From Eukaryota sp. TZLM1-RC (Eukaryota; Metamonada: BaSk clade), in contig JAUPSS010000007.1 of the NCBI GenBank assembly GCA_040285825.1, positions 644,501 to 708,500 of the forward strand: 64,000 bases of DNA, read 5' to 3'. The first letter of the stretch is position 1; each line of letters starts with the position of its first letter. Made by a program: the position numbers and the translations under genes. This document shows, piece by piece, positions 31,170 to 42,371 of the stretch. A model generated the notes under the pieces. That model made no database searches and had not been told where the DNA came from. It saw nothing but the letters and a program-made list of their open reading frames with translations.

Positions 31170-33054
31170 TGAAAAGTTTGAAGATTTTAAATTATTTACT
31201 CCTGTGAGCCCTTAAATTTTAGATATATGAAAATTTTTCATTTTTCCCTTTTACCTTTTTTGCTTATCCCTGATGCCCTTAACCTGTGACCTACTAGGCG
31301 ATCTCAACATTGATCTGCTTCAACTGTCTCATCAAGCAAACACGGACACCAAGGTGTGTGCTGTTTGAACCAATCTCTGGTTGGGAAAGTCACAATATGA
31401 AGTAGCTTCTTTTGATAGCGTCAATCTGCCTGCTTTATCAAAATTTATATGGTAAGCTTTCACTCGAAAGAACATTACTTGAAGACTATGACTATCAGTC
31501 AAAACAATGGTTTATTTTAATAAATGAAAAAATTAGTTAACTGAGATAAAGTAAAAGTGCCAAATTGGACTTATTTTGCCCTTATTTGATTTGAGCCTGG
31601 GTGTGCTCATTCCGGTTTTCAAAATTATCTTTAAACTAATTTACTAAAAACTATAACAATTATAAATATACAAAATACTAATGTGTTCTTTTGTCTAATG
31701 TTATCTCCGCGCTAGTTGGAATTCGCACAAAAAAGGTTTTATACTTTTAAAACAACAATGAATGCACTATGACTCTACCATTTGTTTGACCATTGTCAAT
31801 TTCTTCTTTGGCAACACATCGTCCATCAATGTTTGTTCTCCTTTTTTTAGTTATATATTTTGATTGGTCATAAACACTATCTAATATTCAATATCCTCAA
31901 ATCTTCCATAATATTGTTCTATTTATTGGAAAATATCCAAAACCTACACTGGTTGGTACAGTGGTAATTTGATGGTTTCTCTTGCTTTCTTAATGGTTAT
32001 TTTATTGTGTAATTCCTCACATTACTAAAACCGGAATAGTACACGTATACCCACTTCTGTGGAAAATGTACCACATCTACCGACCTCAATAAACGAAACA
32101 CAAATAACCAAAATCATTTCTAGGTATTCCACAATCTAGATACAGGACAAGATCATTCTCAAATAGTCTAATAAGAACTGTTAATCCTTCTTCTTCAACA
32201 ATACCAATTGTTCCAAGGAGAGCGGGTCCCTTGCTGTAGGAATTTGGTTCAGAAATCAGTGGTGATGACTCAGATGGGAAGGAATCAAATATATCAACTG
32301 CAGCAGAATACTTGTTTGAAGATCATCATGTTTGACTTTGTAGCATGTTGTTCATAAGTTTTTTGCTAATGTTTGTCATAAATTGCCTGATATACTACTG
32401 AAAGTAGGAAGTCAAACACTGAAATGATGACGTCATCATTTACATTATATTGAGTAAAAGTTTCCATAAAGGAATTGGATAGAAAAGTACAAAGATTAGA
32501 GTGGTGGGTACTACTCGTGTTCTACTTTTCAGCAAAGTGGGAAGACATGACTTTTACTATTAAACATTTAAGTTGAGAATTCAAAAGTGTCTCCTGTTCA
32601 TTCGCAAAAGTTGAAACTTTATCAACCTCGCTGTCCTCAACCTATACTGTATTCCTTTGGCTTAAAACTCCTTCTTCTCAACTTTCCTATTTGGCACTAT
32701 TGTTGAGTGTAACATCAATCAGATTGAAACTCCCCACATCCAAGCAAATCCCCCTCTTTGTTTCCAACACGCCTGCCTTTGGAAAGAATGACCCGTGTTT
32801 TATGATCTCCCCTTTGAAACTCACTGTCACTTTTGTTGATCTCCTTTACGTTCTCTTCTCCTCTTTCAGTTGATCATCAGGGTTTGATATCTTTTCGATT
32901 CCTCACTTAGTTTTGTACATTGCATACCCTCTATTTCGTTGAAACAGTTATTATTTGGCATGGGGTTTCTTGCCATAAATTATCGTGTATTTGCTGTATC
33001 TCAAATGATTCTCTTCGTCATTCGGAGCCAAACCTCAGAAGGTTGAGTTTTTGA
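31170..33054. other. Gene-free stretch
   Basis: About 1.9 kb upstream of the RCC1 gene. No convincing coding signal; the 60-codon frame at 32691-32873 is unsupported. Confidence 0.45.
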
Positions 33055-33121
33055 CTTTAGTGGGAATCGAACTCATGACCTTGGCTTTGGAAGGATATTA
33101 CCATTGGAGTCAACATTAGAT
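33055..33121 (-). other. tRNA-like sequence (tRNA pseudogene or SINE head)
   Basis: The minus strand reads 'GAGTTCGATTCCCACT', a good Pol III B-box, preceded at tRNA spacing by 'GACTCCAATGGTAATATCC', which resembles an A-box. The acceptor and T-stem do not pair well, and the anticodon loop cannot be drawn cleanly. It is therefore not a working tRNA. It may be the head of a tRNA-derived SINE. Confidence 0.3.
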
Positions 33122-33950
33122 GAGTCATTGCTGTCGGCGACAAGGTGTTGATTATTTACTTGCTTCTTTTATTTGTTGCCAAGATGATTTTATTTGGTAC
33201 TTTTTCTCTATTTATTCATTCAGTTTTCAAATTTGTTTGTTATAATATCTTCTTTGGTAAGTAATGGCGGAATCTTTGATGAATTATTATTGTTTTGTAC
33301 CACATTCGGGTGCCCAGTTTCAGTTGTTTGGAATTATCTACTGTTGACTTGGGTGTACAGTTTCAGTTTTTAACAGCTGCCACGTCATCACTTAGTTTGG
33401 TCAGGTTGGGTTAGGTTAGTTCCCTGTAGGGTTAGGGGTAGAATTTCTGTTTTCTACAGCTTTTATTATTGTGATTTACTTTTGGTTTAATTGTTGGTCG
33501 TTCAAATTGGTTTTTACGGTGTAGTTTCTGTTCAACTGTTTGATCAGGCAGAAAGTTTTCAGTTATTTATTGTTTTTATCAATTCAAATAGAGAGTCTCT
33601 ACCAAATATTGAGAGTAATTCTCTTTATTTAGAGTCTCTATTCATAAATACATAAACGACTGAGTAATCATCAATCATTCAGTTTTGTTTGAGGTTGATT
33701 ACGGTCAAGAAAGATCTGAATACGTGTGTCCGTATAGTCTACATGTTTTTGGCTCTTTGTAGGTTTAATACTTTCATTCATTTGTATTTCATTTATATGA
33801 ATTATTTATTTTTATTTTATTTTGTATTTTATGAGTTATTTGAAAATTATTATTATTAAAAAATCACCAATGTCGCCCACGATAACCTTGGAATTCATCA
33901 GGTTATATCCGATAATATGTTCACTGAATGTTTATATAAGATTATTCAAA
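33122..33950. other. Gene-free stretch
   Basis: T-rich on the plus strand; contains scattered GGGTTAGG-like words near 33405-33445 but no array. Nothing recognised. Confidence 0.4.
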
Positions 33951-34200
33951 TTAGGCTTTGTTAGAAATTAATTCATACCATTCTGAACAATTAATGGAAA
34001 TATTTTTTCTTCTAAACATTAGCAAATGATTCTTGGTATTGTGTACAAGGCTTTGCATCAATAACATAGCCAAACTCAAAGTCAATAAGAGCAATTTCAC
34101 ATTCATCGGGATTGGTTTTGTTTTTGAAGAGTGGACATCTCCATGGCAAATATTCTCTTGTTGGAAGAACAGAAAGACCTTGAGAAGAATGATCATATCT
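33951..34200 (-). pseudogene. Protein-kinase-like catalytic-loop fragment
   Basis: The minus strand reads 'FQQENICHGDVHSSKT' in one frame, then in the next 'NPDECEIALIDFEFGYVIDA'. H-G-D-x-H followed by an 'ALIDFEFG' strand is the catalytic loop and metal-binding motif of kinase-like proteins. The two motifs are in different frames and no N-lobe is present. Relic only. Confidence 0.4.
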
Positions 34201-34837
34201 TTTTTATCACGTTTTCTGAAGCTGTGGGAGGTGAATAAAAGAGGGAAGGTTTGAACAAGAAAGACAATTCATTGATTCTATACTCAATATTTTACTTGAA
34301 ATCAATCAAATAATCAATCAAATATGGCATGTGCTTTTAGCACTTGACGAGTATTACTTTTCTTTTATTTGAAGACTGGCAAAAGCAGTAGCTGTTGAAG
34401 TATTTCGTCACTCAAGAATTTATTGAATTGACAACAAAATGGACATCATTTACACAATAGTCGACCAATTCTTTCCGTGATGAATCGTTACCCTTTCCCA
34501 TAATATTTGCATCCTTTTTAGACACAGTAGTTTTTTGTGGTGACGAACTATATCAGGACCGGAGATTTTTTTATTTATTATTGTTACTTTAGTGGTATCT
34601 TTAATATGTTGGGTTTCGTGCACTGTTGATCAGAAACAAATAATACAGAACGTATATGAAAAGAGTTTAGAAAATCCAGTAATGAATAAAAAGTCAATCT
34701 AATAAATAGTTATCACGTCATCACCTTCCTAAAGTAGAAAGTCACGTTTAGCACTAGCTAACAAATAAGGCTCACGTACAATATGATGGAAAGGATCAGT
34801 AGTTTTAGGTGAAATGATCTCAAATGGTCTACTCAAG
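34201..34837. other. Gene-free stretch
   Basis: AT-rich DNA up to the edge of the G+C-richer block. Nothing recognised. Confidence 0.4.
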
Positions 34838-35113
34838 TCAGAGTTTTGTTCTAGGCCTTCTAGGCCTGGTGACTTTCTGCTGCATTGTCTTGGAACACTC
34901 TATATGAGTGACGTTGAAGTCGTCCACTTCACCTGCACCTCGAGCTTCCTTCATTTCATTTTTGGTGCGCCTTTTACCAATAGGCTTGATGGTGTGTGAA
35001 AAAGGAAAACGCAAGCTCACACCGTCAGTGGAGTACTCTGAGTATCTATCCCGAAACATCTCAATAGCGGTAAGGGCACACCAAGAGCTGACCAACATGG
35101 TTTCTGGAACCAA
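34838..35113 (-). pseudogene. Unidentified fragment, possibly Fanzor-like
   Basis: A 91-codon frame includes 'FRDRYSEYSTDGVSLRFPF' followed by a very basic stretch. A 'TDG-x-S' segment followed by a beta strand occurs just before RuvC-I in many Fanzor1 proteins, but no RuvC motif follows here. It belongs to the G+C-richer minus-strand block (34.8-38.0 kb). Confidence 0.2.
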
Positions 35114-35663
35114 AGGCGTCGAGGGTTTGTTTGTTTGAGTTCACAAAGCCTGGGACATAACCTGCGAGGGGAAACACGGCATGTCGTTTCATACTGTCGA
35201 GTGAGACACACTCCAAGAATGATACTATGGTTAAGCCACAGCGGAGGACAAAAGCACCAACCTCATTGGATAGTCACATGATGGGTTCTAAGGGGATCCG
35301 CTCAAAGGCGTGCTGGTTATTAATGTCAGGGACGTCACAACTGATGTCTAGCACAGCTTCCCATCTGGTGCTGATAAATTCATGCTATTGATTGGCAAAG
35401 GCGGCAACTCTAGGTGAGAATTTTGGCCGGCGCTAGACACAGTAGGCATAGGTTTTGGGAGCACATTGTAAAGAAGTTTTTTTTCCATCACACCGGTTTA
35501 TCAAAAGACGGCGGTGTGCGCAAAGAGACGGGCTGTTACAGAAACAAAAGAGGAATAGCCCCACGAGTGAACCCATCGACCTCCAGTACGGCAGCTGAAC
35601 ACAGTGGAGGAAAAGGCCAACTCGGGTGTGACGAGAGAATGAAGAGAGTGTCTTAAACAACAC

Positions 35664-36689
35664 CTATTGAAGTTGTTCCAGATAATTAATAAAATCATAA
35701 TAAAATTCAATTATAATCATTATAAAACAGGCATGAGCCACTGTTGACATTGGAAGAGTGAATACTCCACTCGAGTGATCCACATCTTCGATCCTAGCTG
35801 ATACATCAGTGATGTATGTCGACATTCTCAGGATGTCTCCAAAATTTTCCATGTATATTGCAAACTCCCTTTCCGCGTCTTCGATTGCATTGACTTTACG
35901 CCAATTGAATTGGGGTTTGTGGAGAGCTAGTTTGGCGTCATGGAGCGAGTTGAATTGGCTCCTCCTACAAAGAAGCAGTAGAATCTCTGCGTCTGTGGGT
36001 TCTATGCTAAGAATCTGTTGTTGTTTCCAGAAGGAAATTATTCTTGCGCTAATGCAACCCGAAATTCCCAGGGGGTTGGTCGTCGCCAAAATGGACCTGA
36101 AAAGGTCGTATACGTGACTAGGTGGCCCTATTTTGTTAATGAAATTGGGGTCTATTCTGTAAATTTTGGGCGTCCGAAGCGAGTCGAGCTGAGACTTTAA
36201 CGAATCTATTTGTTGTTGTATCTCAGTTGTAGCACCTCCTTGTATTGCCAATAATTGAGATAGACGGTTGACCATGTCAGCTATTTGTTTCTGTTGCTGA
36301 GCTGAACTTGTTTGAGGCATTTCTATTTTATCGACGTTTGTCATTCCACCTCTGCCTGTACTGTCCCAGAACGCGAATTCCAGTAGAAAATGTACTATTT
36401 TCATTTGATTTTCTGGAAGCTCGAGTCTGGTTGGCTCATGGAGCGTATCGTGTTCTACAGCCTTTGTTCTATAATGGTATCCAACGTGAGATTGTAGGTT
36501 TAAGTTAAGGACTTGACGTGGGTCATAAATTCCAGATAATGTTCCTGACCGAGATGAGGAGAGATTTTGTCTGCTCAATCCTGGACCTGTTTGACGTGAG
36601 GTTGACTCTTCCATTGGAACAGATGTGTCTGATGGTTGGATAGTGAGGACCTCCATAGAAATGTCCTCATCAAAAAAATGTCTGGTCAA
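35664..36689 (-). CDS. Unrecognised protein, downstream ORF of a G+C-rich block
   Basis: A 341-codon frame with no clear family. Seen: a Ser/Thr-rich N-terminus, a helical segment 'MKIVHFLLEFAFWD', a Gln-rich coiled coil (about residues 130-175), and a C-terminal helical domain. Its first 20 bases overlap the end of the upstream ORF (36670-37245) in another frame. The overlap includes a run of seven identical bases at 36672-36678, so the two could be one protein read through a frameshift or separated by an indel. Composition differs from neighbouring genes. Gag-like or viral structural protein are guesses. Confidence 0.45.
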   Translation of the reverse strand: MTRHFFDEDISMEVLTIQPSDTSVPMEESTSRQTGPGLSRQNLSSSRSGTLSGIYDPRQVLNLNLQSHVGYHYRTKAVEHDTLHEPTRLELPENQMKIVHFLLEFAFWDSTGRGGMTNVDKIEMPQTSSAQQQKQIADMVNRLSQLLAIQGGATTEIQQQIDSLKSQLDSLRTPKIYRIDPNFINKIGPPSHVYDLFRSILATTNPLGISGCISARIISFWKQQQILSIEPTDAEILLLLCRRSQFNSLHDAKLALHKPQFNWRKVNAIEDAEREFAIYMENFGDILRMSTYITDVSARIEDVDHSSGVFTLPMSTVAHACFIMIIIEFYYDFINYLEQLQ

Positions 36690-37245
36690 TTTGTAGTTTT
36701 TGAAGAGGTTTCAGTTCCTCTTGGATGTTGAGCTGGATAGAAGGCCTGAAAGGTCTAATGCTTTGAAAAGGTGTGTCCTCTATACCTATTTTTGGGGTGA
36801 AGGCGAAAGCCTTGTGATTAACCCAAGTGTCCCCAATTTGTACATTTTGATGATTGGGAGGAGCCCTATAGGTGGAGATGACTGCCGTTCTCATGTTGGC
36901 ATGATCTCGTTTGTAGGTAACTCCTTGCTCGACAAAGATTAGCCTGAACGGCTGAGATGCGGGTCTCATCTCAACGAGATCAGGGTTTGATGATGATGGG
37001 TAGTATTCATAAACCTCTCTAACTACCGTATAATCCACTCCAGATGTGCTGTTGACTTCATAGATTTTGTCCAGACCTGGCCTAAACCAGTCTTGGAGGA
37101 GGTGTATGTTCTCAGGTTTCTCTAAATTACCGGAGAAGTCTCGACCATACTCCATGACCTCCAGCCACCGAATTCTAAAGTCAAATATGTCGAGGGTGGC
37201 CTTTTTTCCAATAAAATCGAATCTGTCAGCACGAGGCTTGAACAT
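36670..37245 (-). CDS. Unrecognised protein, upstream ORF of a G+C-rich block
   Basis: A 191-codon frame starting 'MFKPRADRFDFIGKKATLDI'. Rich in beta-type residues with Trp, Tyr and Phe, lacking membrane spans. It ends at a T7 run in the mRNA sense, where the next ORF continues in a different frame without a gap. I do not recognise it. The tight overlap and shared composition suggest that it and the downstream ORF come from one element. Confidence 0.45.
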   Translation of the reverse strand: MFKPRADRFDFIGKKATLDIFDFRIRWLEVMEYGRDFSGNLEKPENIHLLQDWFRPGLDKIYEVNSTSGVDYTVVREVYEYYPSSSNPDLVEMRPASQPFRLIFVEQGVTYKRDHANMRTAVISTYRAPPNHQNVQIGDTWVNHKAFAFTPKIGIEDTPFQSIRPFRPSIQLNIQEELKPLQKLQIDQTFF

Positions 37246-37629
37246 GATGGATTTATGGGGGAGTCTAAAGGGGATAGACCTATTCTGCGTTCAGTAGGTC
37301 TACCCGACAACTCCTTGCTCTCTTGGTCGAGAAGCTCTGTAGAGTTTTCAAACACTTGTAAGGTGAGGGAAACTTCCCTGAATCCTTGTAGAGGCTCGTT
37401 TAGGGTTTGTACCGAAACACAATTCTCTTAGTCTGAGTACAGGGACGTCTCTGGTGGGAGAGACTTCACAAAGTCTTTGGCTCCTGTTTCTCACTCTCTT
37501 GTTTTGCTAGAGCGGCGAGGAGCGCCTCTAACTCTGGGCTAGTGACAGGAGGTTTATCCTGCGAGACTGTCAGGACTGTGGTAGCCGTTGAGTGGACGTT
37601 TTGGTTGGGTGGGGTTACCTCCGAAAGAG

Positions 37630-37980
37630 TTAGGTTAGGAGTGGGGTTTTGACCCGAACTCGGATTTGGAGGTGGGAGACGAGGATCTCCGCTCGTATGA
37701 ATGGTAGTGGGGTGCTGACCCGAACTAAATGAATTTGGAGTGAGGTGGGTTGCACCCGAACTCGTCGTTCCATGAGTGGAGTGTGAAACACTCGAACTCT
37801 CTCGTCTTCGTTTGGAGTATTCATTGCACTCGAAATTATGTAGAGAGGAGGGTTAGAATGGTCTCCTCTGAAAGATGTCTGACATGCCCCAGACATCTTG
37901 TTGTTGTTTACAGCGCTGTTGCTGTTTGCTGTTTGGTGTGCCTGTGACGCACAATAATAATTATTGTTGCCGTTATGCAT
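37630..37980 (-). CDS. Unrecognised repeat-containing small protein
   Basis: A 116-codon frame with an Asn-rich start ('MHNGNNNYYCASQAHQ'). Its C-terminal half is built of loose repeats around R-V-R-V-x-T-P-L, reflecting DNA repeats of 'CCCGAACT' with a 'GGATTTGGAG'-like partner between 37640 and 37800. It lies upstream of, and on the same strand as, the two overlapping ORFs. May be low-complexity filler rather than a gene. Confidence 0.3.
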   Translation of the reverse strand: MHNGNNNYYCASQAHQTANSNSAVNNNKMSGACQTSFRGDHSNPPLYIISSAMNTPNEDERVRVFHTPLMERRVRVQPTSLQIHLVRVSTPLPFIRAEILVSHLQIRVRVKTPLLT

Positions 37981-38989
37981 TATCTAGCTGTATGTTAGAT
38001 GTATGTGTAAGGCGGGTTAAGATAAAGATAATTATCAGATAATTATGAGCTGGAATCACTCCCTATCGAAGGTCTGTCGGTTGTGTGACACCAAGAACAT
38101 CACAAAGTGACAAAACAGTTTGTTTGACTAATTCTTCACATGGCCTTGTTGTTCATGTAACTGAATTTTTTCAAGCGTTTCGGTTTCACTTCGGTATTAC
38201 CTGTATGTACCTTTCTCACCAATATCATATATTAATGCACTTGTTCTGCTGAAACTGGACATCTGAATATTCATTGTAACCTTGTCTTTCTACTTCATCC
38301 TCCTCACACTCTTTCTGCTCATCTCTGTTTTATGGAAGATGCTCTCACTTCCAATTATTACCCCATTACATTTTCTCGTCCGTTGTTGATGGTGCACAAA
38401 TTTTTACCAAATTTTAGATTATAGAAATTTTAGTTCATCAGTTGTCAATATACACCCTTATACCTCTGGTATCGCTTGTTCACTCTCTACGAATCAACTC
38501 ATTCCGATCTCAATGGACTATGTTGATAATCTATTATGGATTCTCACGTGATTACCGTCAACCTGCTGGGTCGACGTTACAACATTGATCTTGATTATAA
38601 ATACAGAATACAATGTCATTTCTTCCCCATTACTGACAACATCTCAGAAAATGTAATTTTTTGGAATTTTTTGTTCAAATTTTGAAGAGGGAATAGGGTG
38701 TGTATGAAGATGAGATGCTTAAAATGAAATAGGAAGAAGTGGACAAGCAGTATTAGATTCACAGATGTCATTTGTTATCCATCTTTCAACAAATTTAGCT
38801 TCATATTTAGTATCTTTTTCACTATCAGAACTCATCAAGTTGCTTGTCACAGAAACTGATATAAAGTTGAATGTTGAGGTATGAGGGAGAAAAAAATAGT
38901 TTCTGTTTAAAAAAAATTTGTTTAGTTTCTCAGTGGATTAAATAAAAGCATCAAATAAACAAAATGATTTTGTTTTTTGGGATCAGTTT
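37981..38989. other. Gene-free stretch
   Basis: About 1 kb between the G+C-rich block and the RT-RNase H relic. Nothing recognised. Confidence 0.4.
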
Positions 38990-40650
38990 CAAAAACTAAG
39001 TTCAACACAACTTTTACCAGCAGCCTTTTTTGCCAGTTTATCCATCTCACTGTTCAATTGAATAGACGTGTGTGACTTTGTAAAAACAACTGTACGTTGG
39101 TAACAAAATAGAATCAACAATTAACTGTGGATCTCACTTTGGTTGCATATTGGTGAAATTTTTTCTTTCACCACGTGTTTCTTTCACCAACTCAATAAAA
39201 TACCTTGTGTCCTATATGGGTCTTACATTTGAACACAAATAATAAAAACCATGAAGTATTGAATAACGATGTGGGTGGACCCTCTTACAAGAGGTCCATG
39301 GTATAAAGTATTTGTTATATTGGATTTTAAAATGAATCCCAAACCAGTTCCTTTATCTGTTTTAGGTCCATCAGTGTAAGGTAAATTTTCTGTAGGGGTT
39401 AGTGGAGGAGAAATGGGATCAGTGACCAATCAACTGACTCAGATTGGATACTTTTGTGATTTGAATCAGATTGAGATGTTTTCTTCTTCAATTTTGAACC
39501 TTCAAAAAGTAAATTCACATGTGTGTGAATATGTTCTTTTCCACTTTTCGTTTTAGCAATGTGGTCTGCAGTAGAAAGAACAACAGAATCACAATGTGGA
39601 GATAGGACAAGTGCAGTGAATTACCAGACAGAATAGGATGAACATTCTGCAAAATGCTTAAGTAAATTTTGAATTGTTTTGCAAAATGTATTACCAGTTT
39701 CAAAAGGACAAAAGAAAAGGCAGAACCATCATCTCTTTTGTTTGACTCAGAAACAAAAATTGAACATGAGAGAGGATCTTCAGGAGAAAGATTAGGTGAG
39801 GTAGTTGCTTCAACATCATCAGGAGTGTTGTGCTGTTGAAACGAAGTGGAAGAAGTAACCTTTGATAAGGAAGGGAGGTTGGAAGCATTATGTTACTGTT
39901 CTTTGTCATTATTTTTGACTTTAGAACTCTCACTATATTGTTCAATATCGTGATGTAGAGTCGAATAGCAAAGAGTCAAAAGATTCAGACATAGATATAA
40001 TGTTTTGATAAACTAATATTTTGATGAATTGAAACCAACACCGCCAAGTTGAACATCAGAAGAAAGACATTTTTTTCAAAATTGATGGATGAACAAACAT
40101 TAAAAATGCCAAAAATATCTGTACCTATTTTGTTAAATTGTCTATAAAAATTGTAAGTCAATGATATAGGTAACGATCAAAGTAAATGGAAAATTCCTGC
40201 AGAATATCAAATCTTCAAAAGAAACAATTTAATATGTTTTTTCCAATTCAAGGGTCTTAATGACTTCGAGCACTTTCTTAATTGAATCCAATAGTTATTA
40301 AAACTAGGAAGGGTTTTTTCAACAAAACTTAGGTTACAATCAAGAAAGCTGAAAGTTGAAGTATATTCAATTAATGGTACTTCTAGGGATTTGATTCTTA
40401 ACCTAACATTATTTCGAGAAATACAAAATCATTTTTGAACATTCGATTCAAGATTTATAGATTGATATGATGTAGCAGCTTCATTAGCAACTCTTTAAAG
40501 TGTACTTTCTGGACCAATACAGGCAATGTCATCCATATAAGCTACCACTTAATGGTCAGAATTTTCTTTCTTTAGTTTTTTCCAAATTGGACCAATTGCA
40601 AGACAAAAAAGTCCCGTACTTCAAAAGGTTCAATGTGGAGAGAAAATAAC
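38990..40650 (-). mobile_element. Decayed retroelement with reverse transcriptase and RNase H
   Basis: Read on the minus strand: 'STGLFCLAIGPIWKKLKKEN' and the catalytic 'VVAYMDDIACIG' (about 40528-40539), which is the RT palm. A thumb-like helical stretch follows. Then comes 'LPYTDGPKTDKGTGLGFILKS' (about 39360), the first strand of RNase H with its Asp. Finally 'SEMDKLAKKAAG' near 39035 is the C-terminal RNase H helix with its Asp. Many stops and frame changes interrupt it. The palm text resembles the non-LTR family represented at 17860, but the attached RNase H indicates a different or fuller element. Dead copy. Confidence 0.65.
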
Positions 40651-42371
40651 TTGCAAGATATTTGCAGATTCAATAAATTTATAGTAGATTATAGTTACAG
40701 CACAATAAACAATTTTAAATAATAAATAAATAATAAAATAAACAAAGCTGCCGAGTTTTACAGCATTTTTTGATGTAGGAAGGTATCATCTGTATTGTAT
40801 GTCTAAGTCACACAGTTGAATTTACATGGTCGAATTAGAAATGATTTAATGCTTGAAAATCTTAAAAGGGGGACCATCATTACGGATATGAGATCCACTG
40901 ATGTGTGTAATAAATCTTTATACCGTAAGCTAGTCAATATATAAGGTCTGCTAATATTTTATCAAAAAAACCCAAATTGATAAATATAAATCAAAGTTGC
41001 TATTCTTGGATACGGAATTGCATACTCATTATAATTATACTAAGGAAAAAGATGAATTAAACAAAAATAGTGGATGAAAATGAACTTGTAGAATTGTTGA
41101 TGACGGAAAATGTTGGAGGCCGAGTTTTCAAACTCCTAAACTCAAATAAACTCAAATAAACTCAATTCTCGTGTGGTTGATTAGGACATACAGATTCAGT
41201 TGAAGTGTACTTGTTCTCAGAGAATGTTGATATCTATAATTTCAATGATAAATTATAAATAATTTATGCTTCGACGAAAATTTTATGCTGCATTTTAATG
41301 AGGAACGTGCATATTGGAAAAATTGTGCAGAATGTGTGATGGGGTGCAATAAAAGACAAATCAGACGAGTACATTGTTTGCACTGAATTTTTCACATCTT
41401 CCCGTGTATTTTCTTTCCTATTTTGATAGAAAAAATTCATTCAGGGTATTCATACACATACCCAAACAGTCTATGTTTTGAATTGTGACTTCGACGGAAA
41501 CAATACAACTACTTCAGCTTGTTCGTTGAATAATTATTATCACCGTGTGGATAATGCTCCTGCAACACCCGCTTCTTCAACACCTCACCAAGGAGTTGGA
41601 TACGCGAAATCCCCTCACATTTTAGTCTCTTCACATATTAACAGCTTGTCCTTTTGAGAACCGTTGTCCGTTCATAAAATTCCAAATTTTTGTATATTAA
41701 TCGACCTTTTTCTATTGAGAAACTGGTGGTTAGTCAAGGGTTTTTTGGTGCAGCTTTTTGAAAAAAATGACTGAAAACGGGGTTTTTCAATGTTGTGCTA
41801 GTGCAAACATTGTATCAAATAATGGCAGTGTTTATGATGATCACTTGTATTCAAAGTTGTTTCTGAAGTGCAATCCAAATGTACTAGATTTTAGAACAAT
41901 TTGCAAAAAGCACCAGACTTGAAAAGAAAAAGCACAACAAAATTTTCGATGTTCTGTAGGAAATTCTTAAATTTTTAACTTTTTATACCGTATTTTTATT
42001 GAGCTAAAATGCTTCCTTTGAACTTGGATCATTTCTACATGTAGATGTCGATGCTTTTTTTTCTTTTTTTTGTTTCTGGCTGCTGGGCTGGATAAAGTAA
42101 CAAATATCAATAAATAAACATTAGCCTTATAACTGTTGTGACGTGGAGAAATAATATTATTCATTCTTAAGCCTAACCATTAAACAATACAGAACCATTA
42201 AAATTAGAGTACTAAGCAATGCAAGTCTCACAATTTGGTGACATAAATGGATTCTCCATAAACTATTTTGTTACTGACCATTTTGTATACAACAAGCTTG
42301 ATAACTTTTAAGAGAATGTGAACTTATTATTCGACATATTAAGCGTACAACGATGCTGAGACGACATAAGG
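40651..42371. other. Gene-free stretch
   Basis: About 1.7 kb, very AT-rich. Short tandem repeat of ACTCAAATAA-type 11-mers at about 41140-41165; T-rich tract at 42055-42072. The 5' part of the RT relic may extend into the beginning. No gene seen. Confidence 0.4.
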
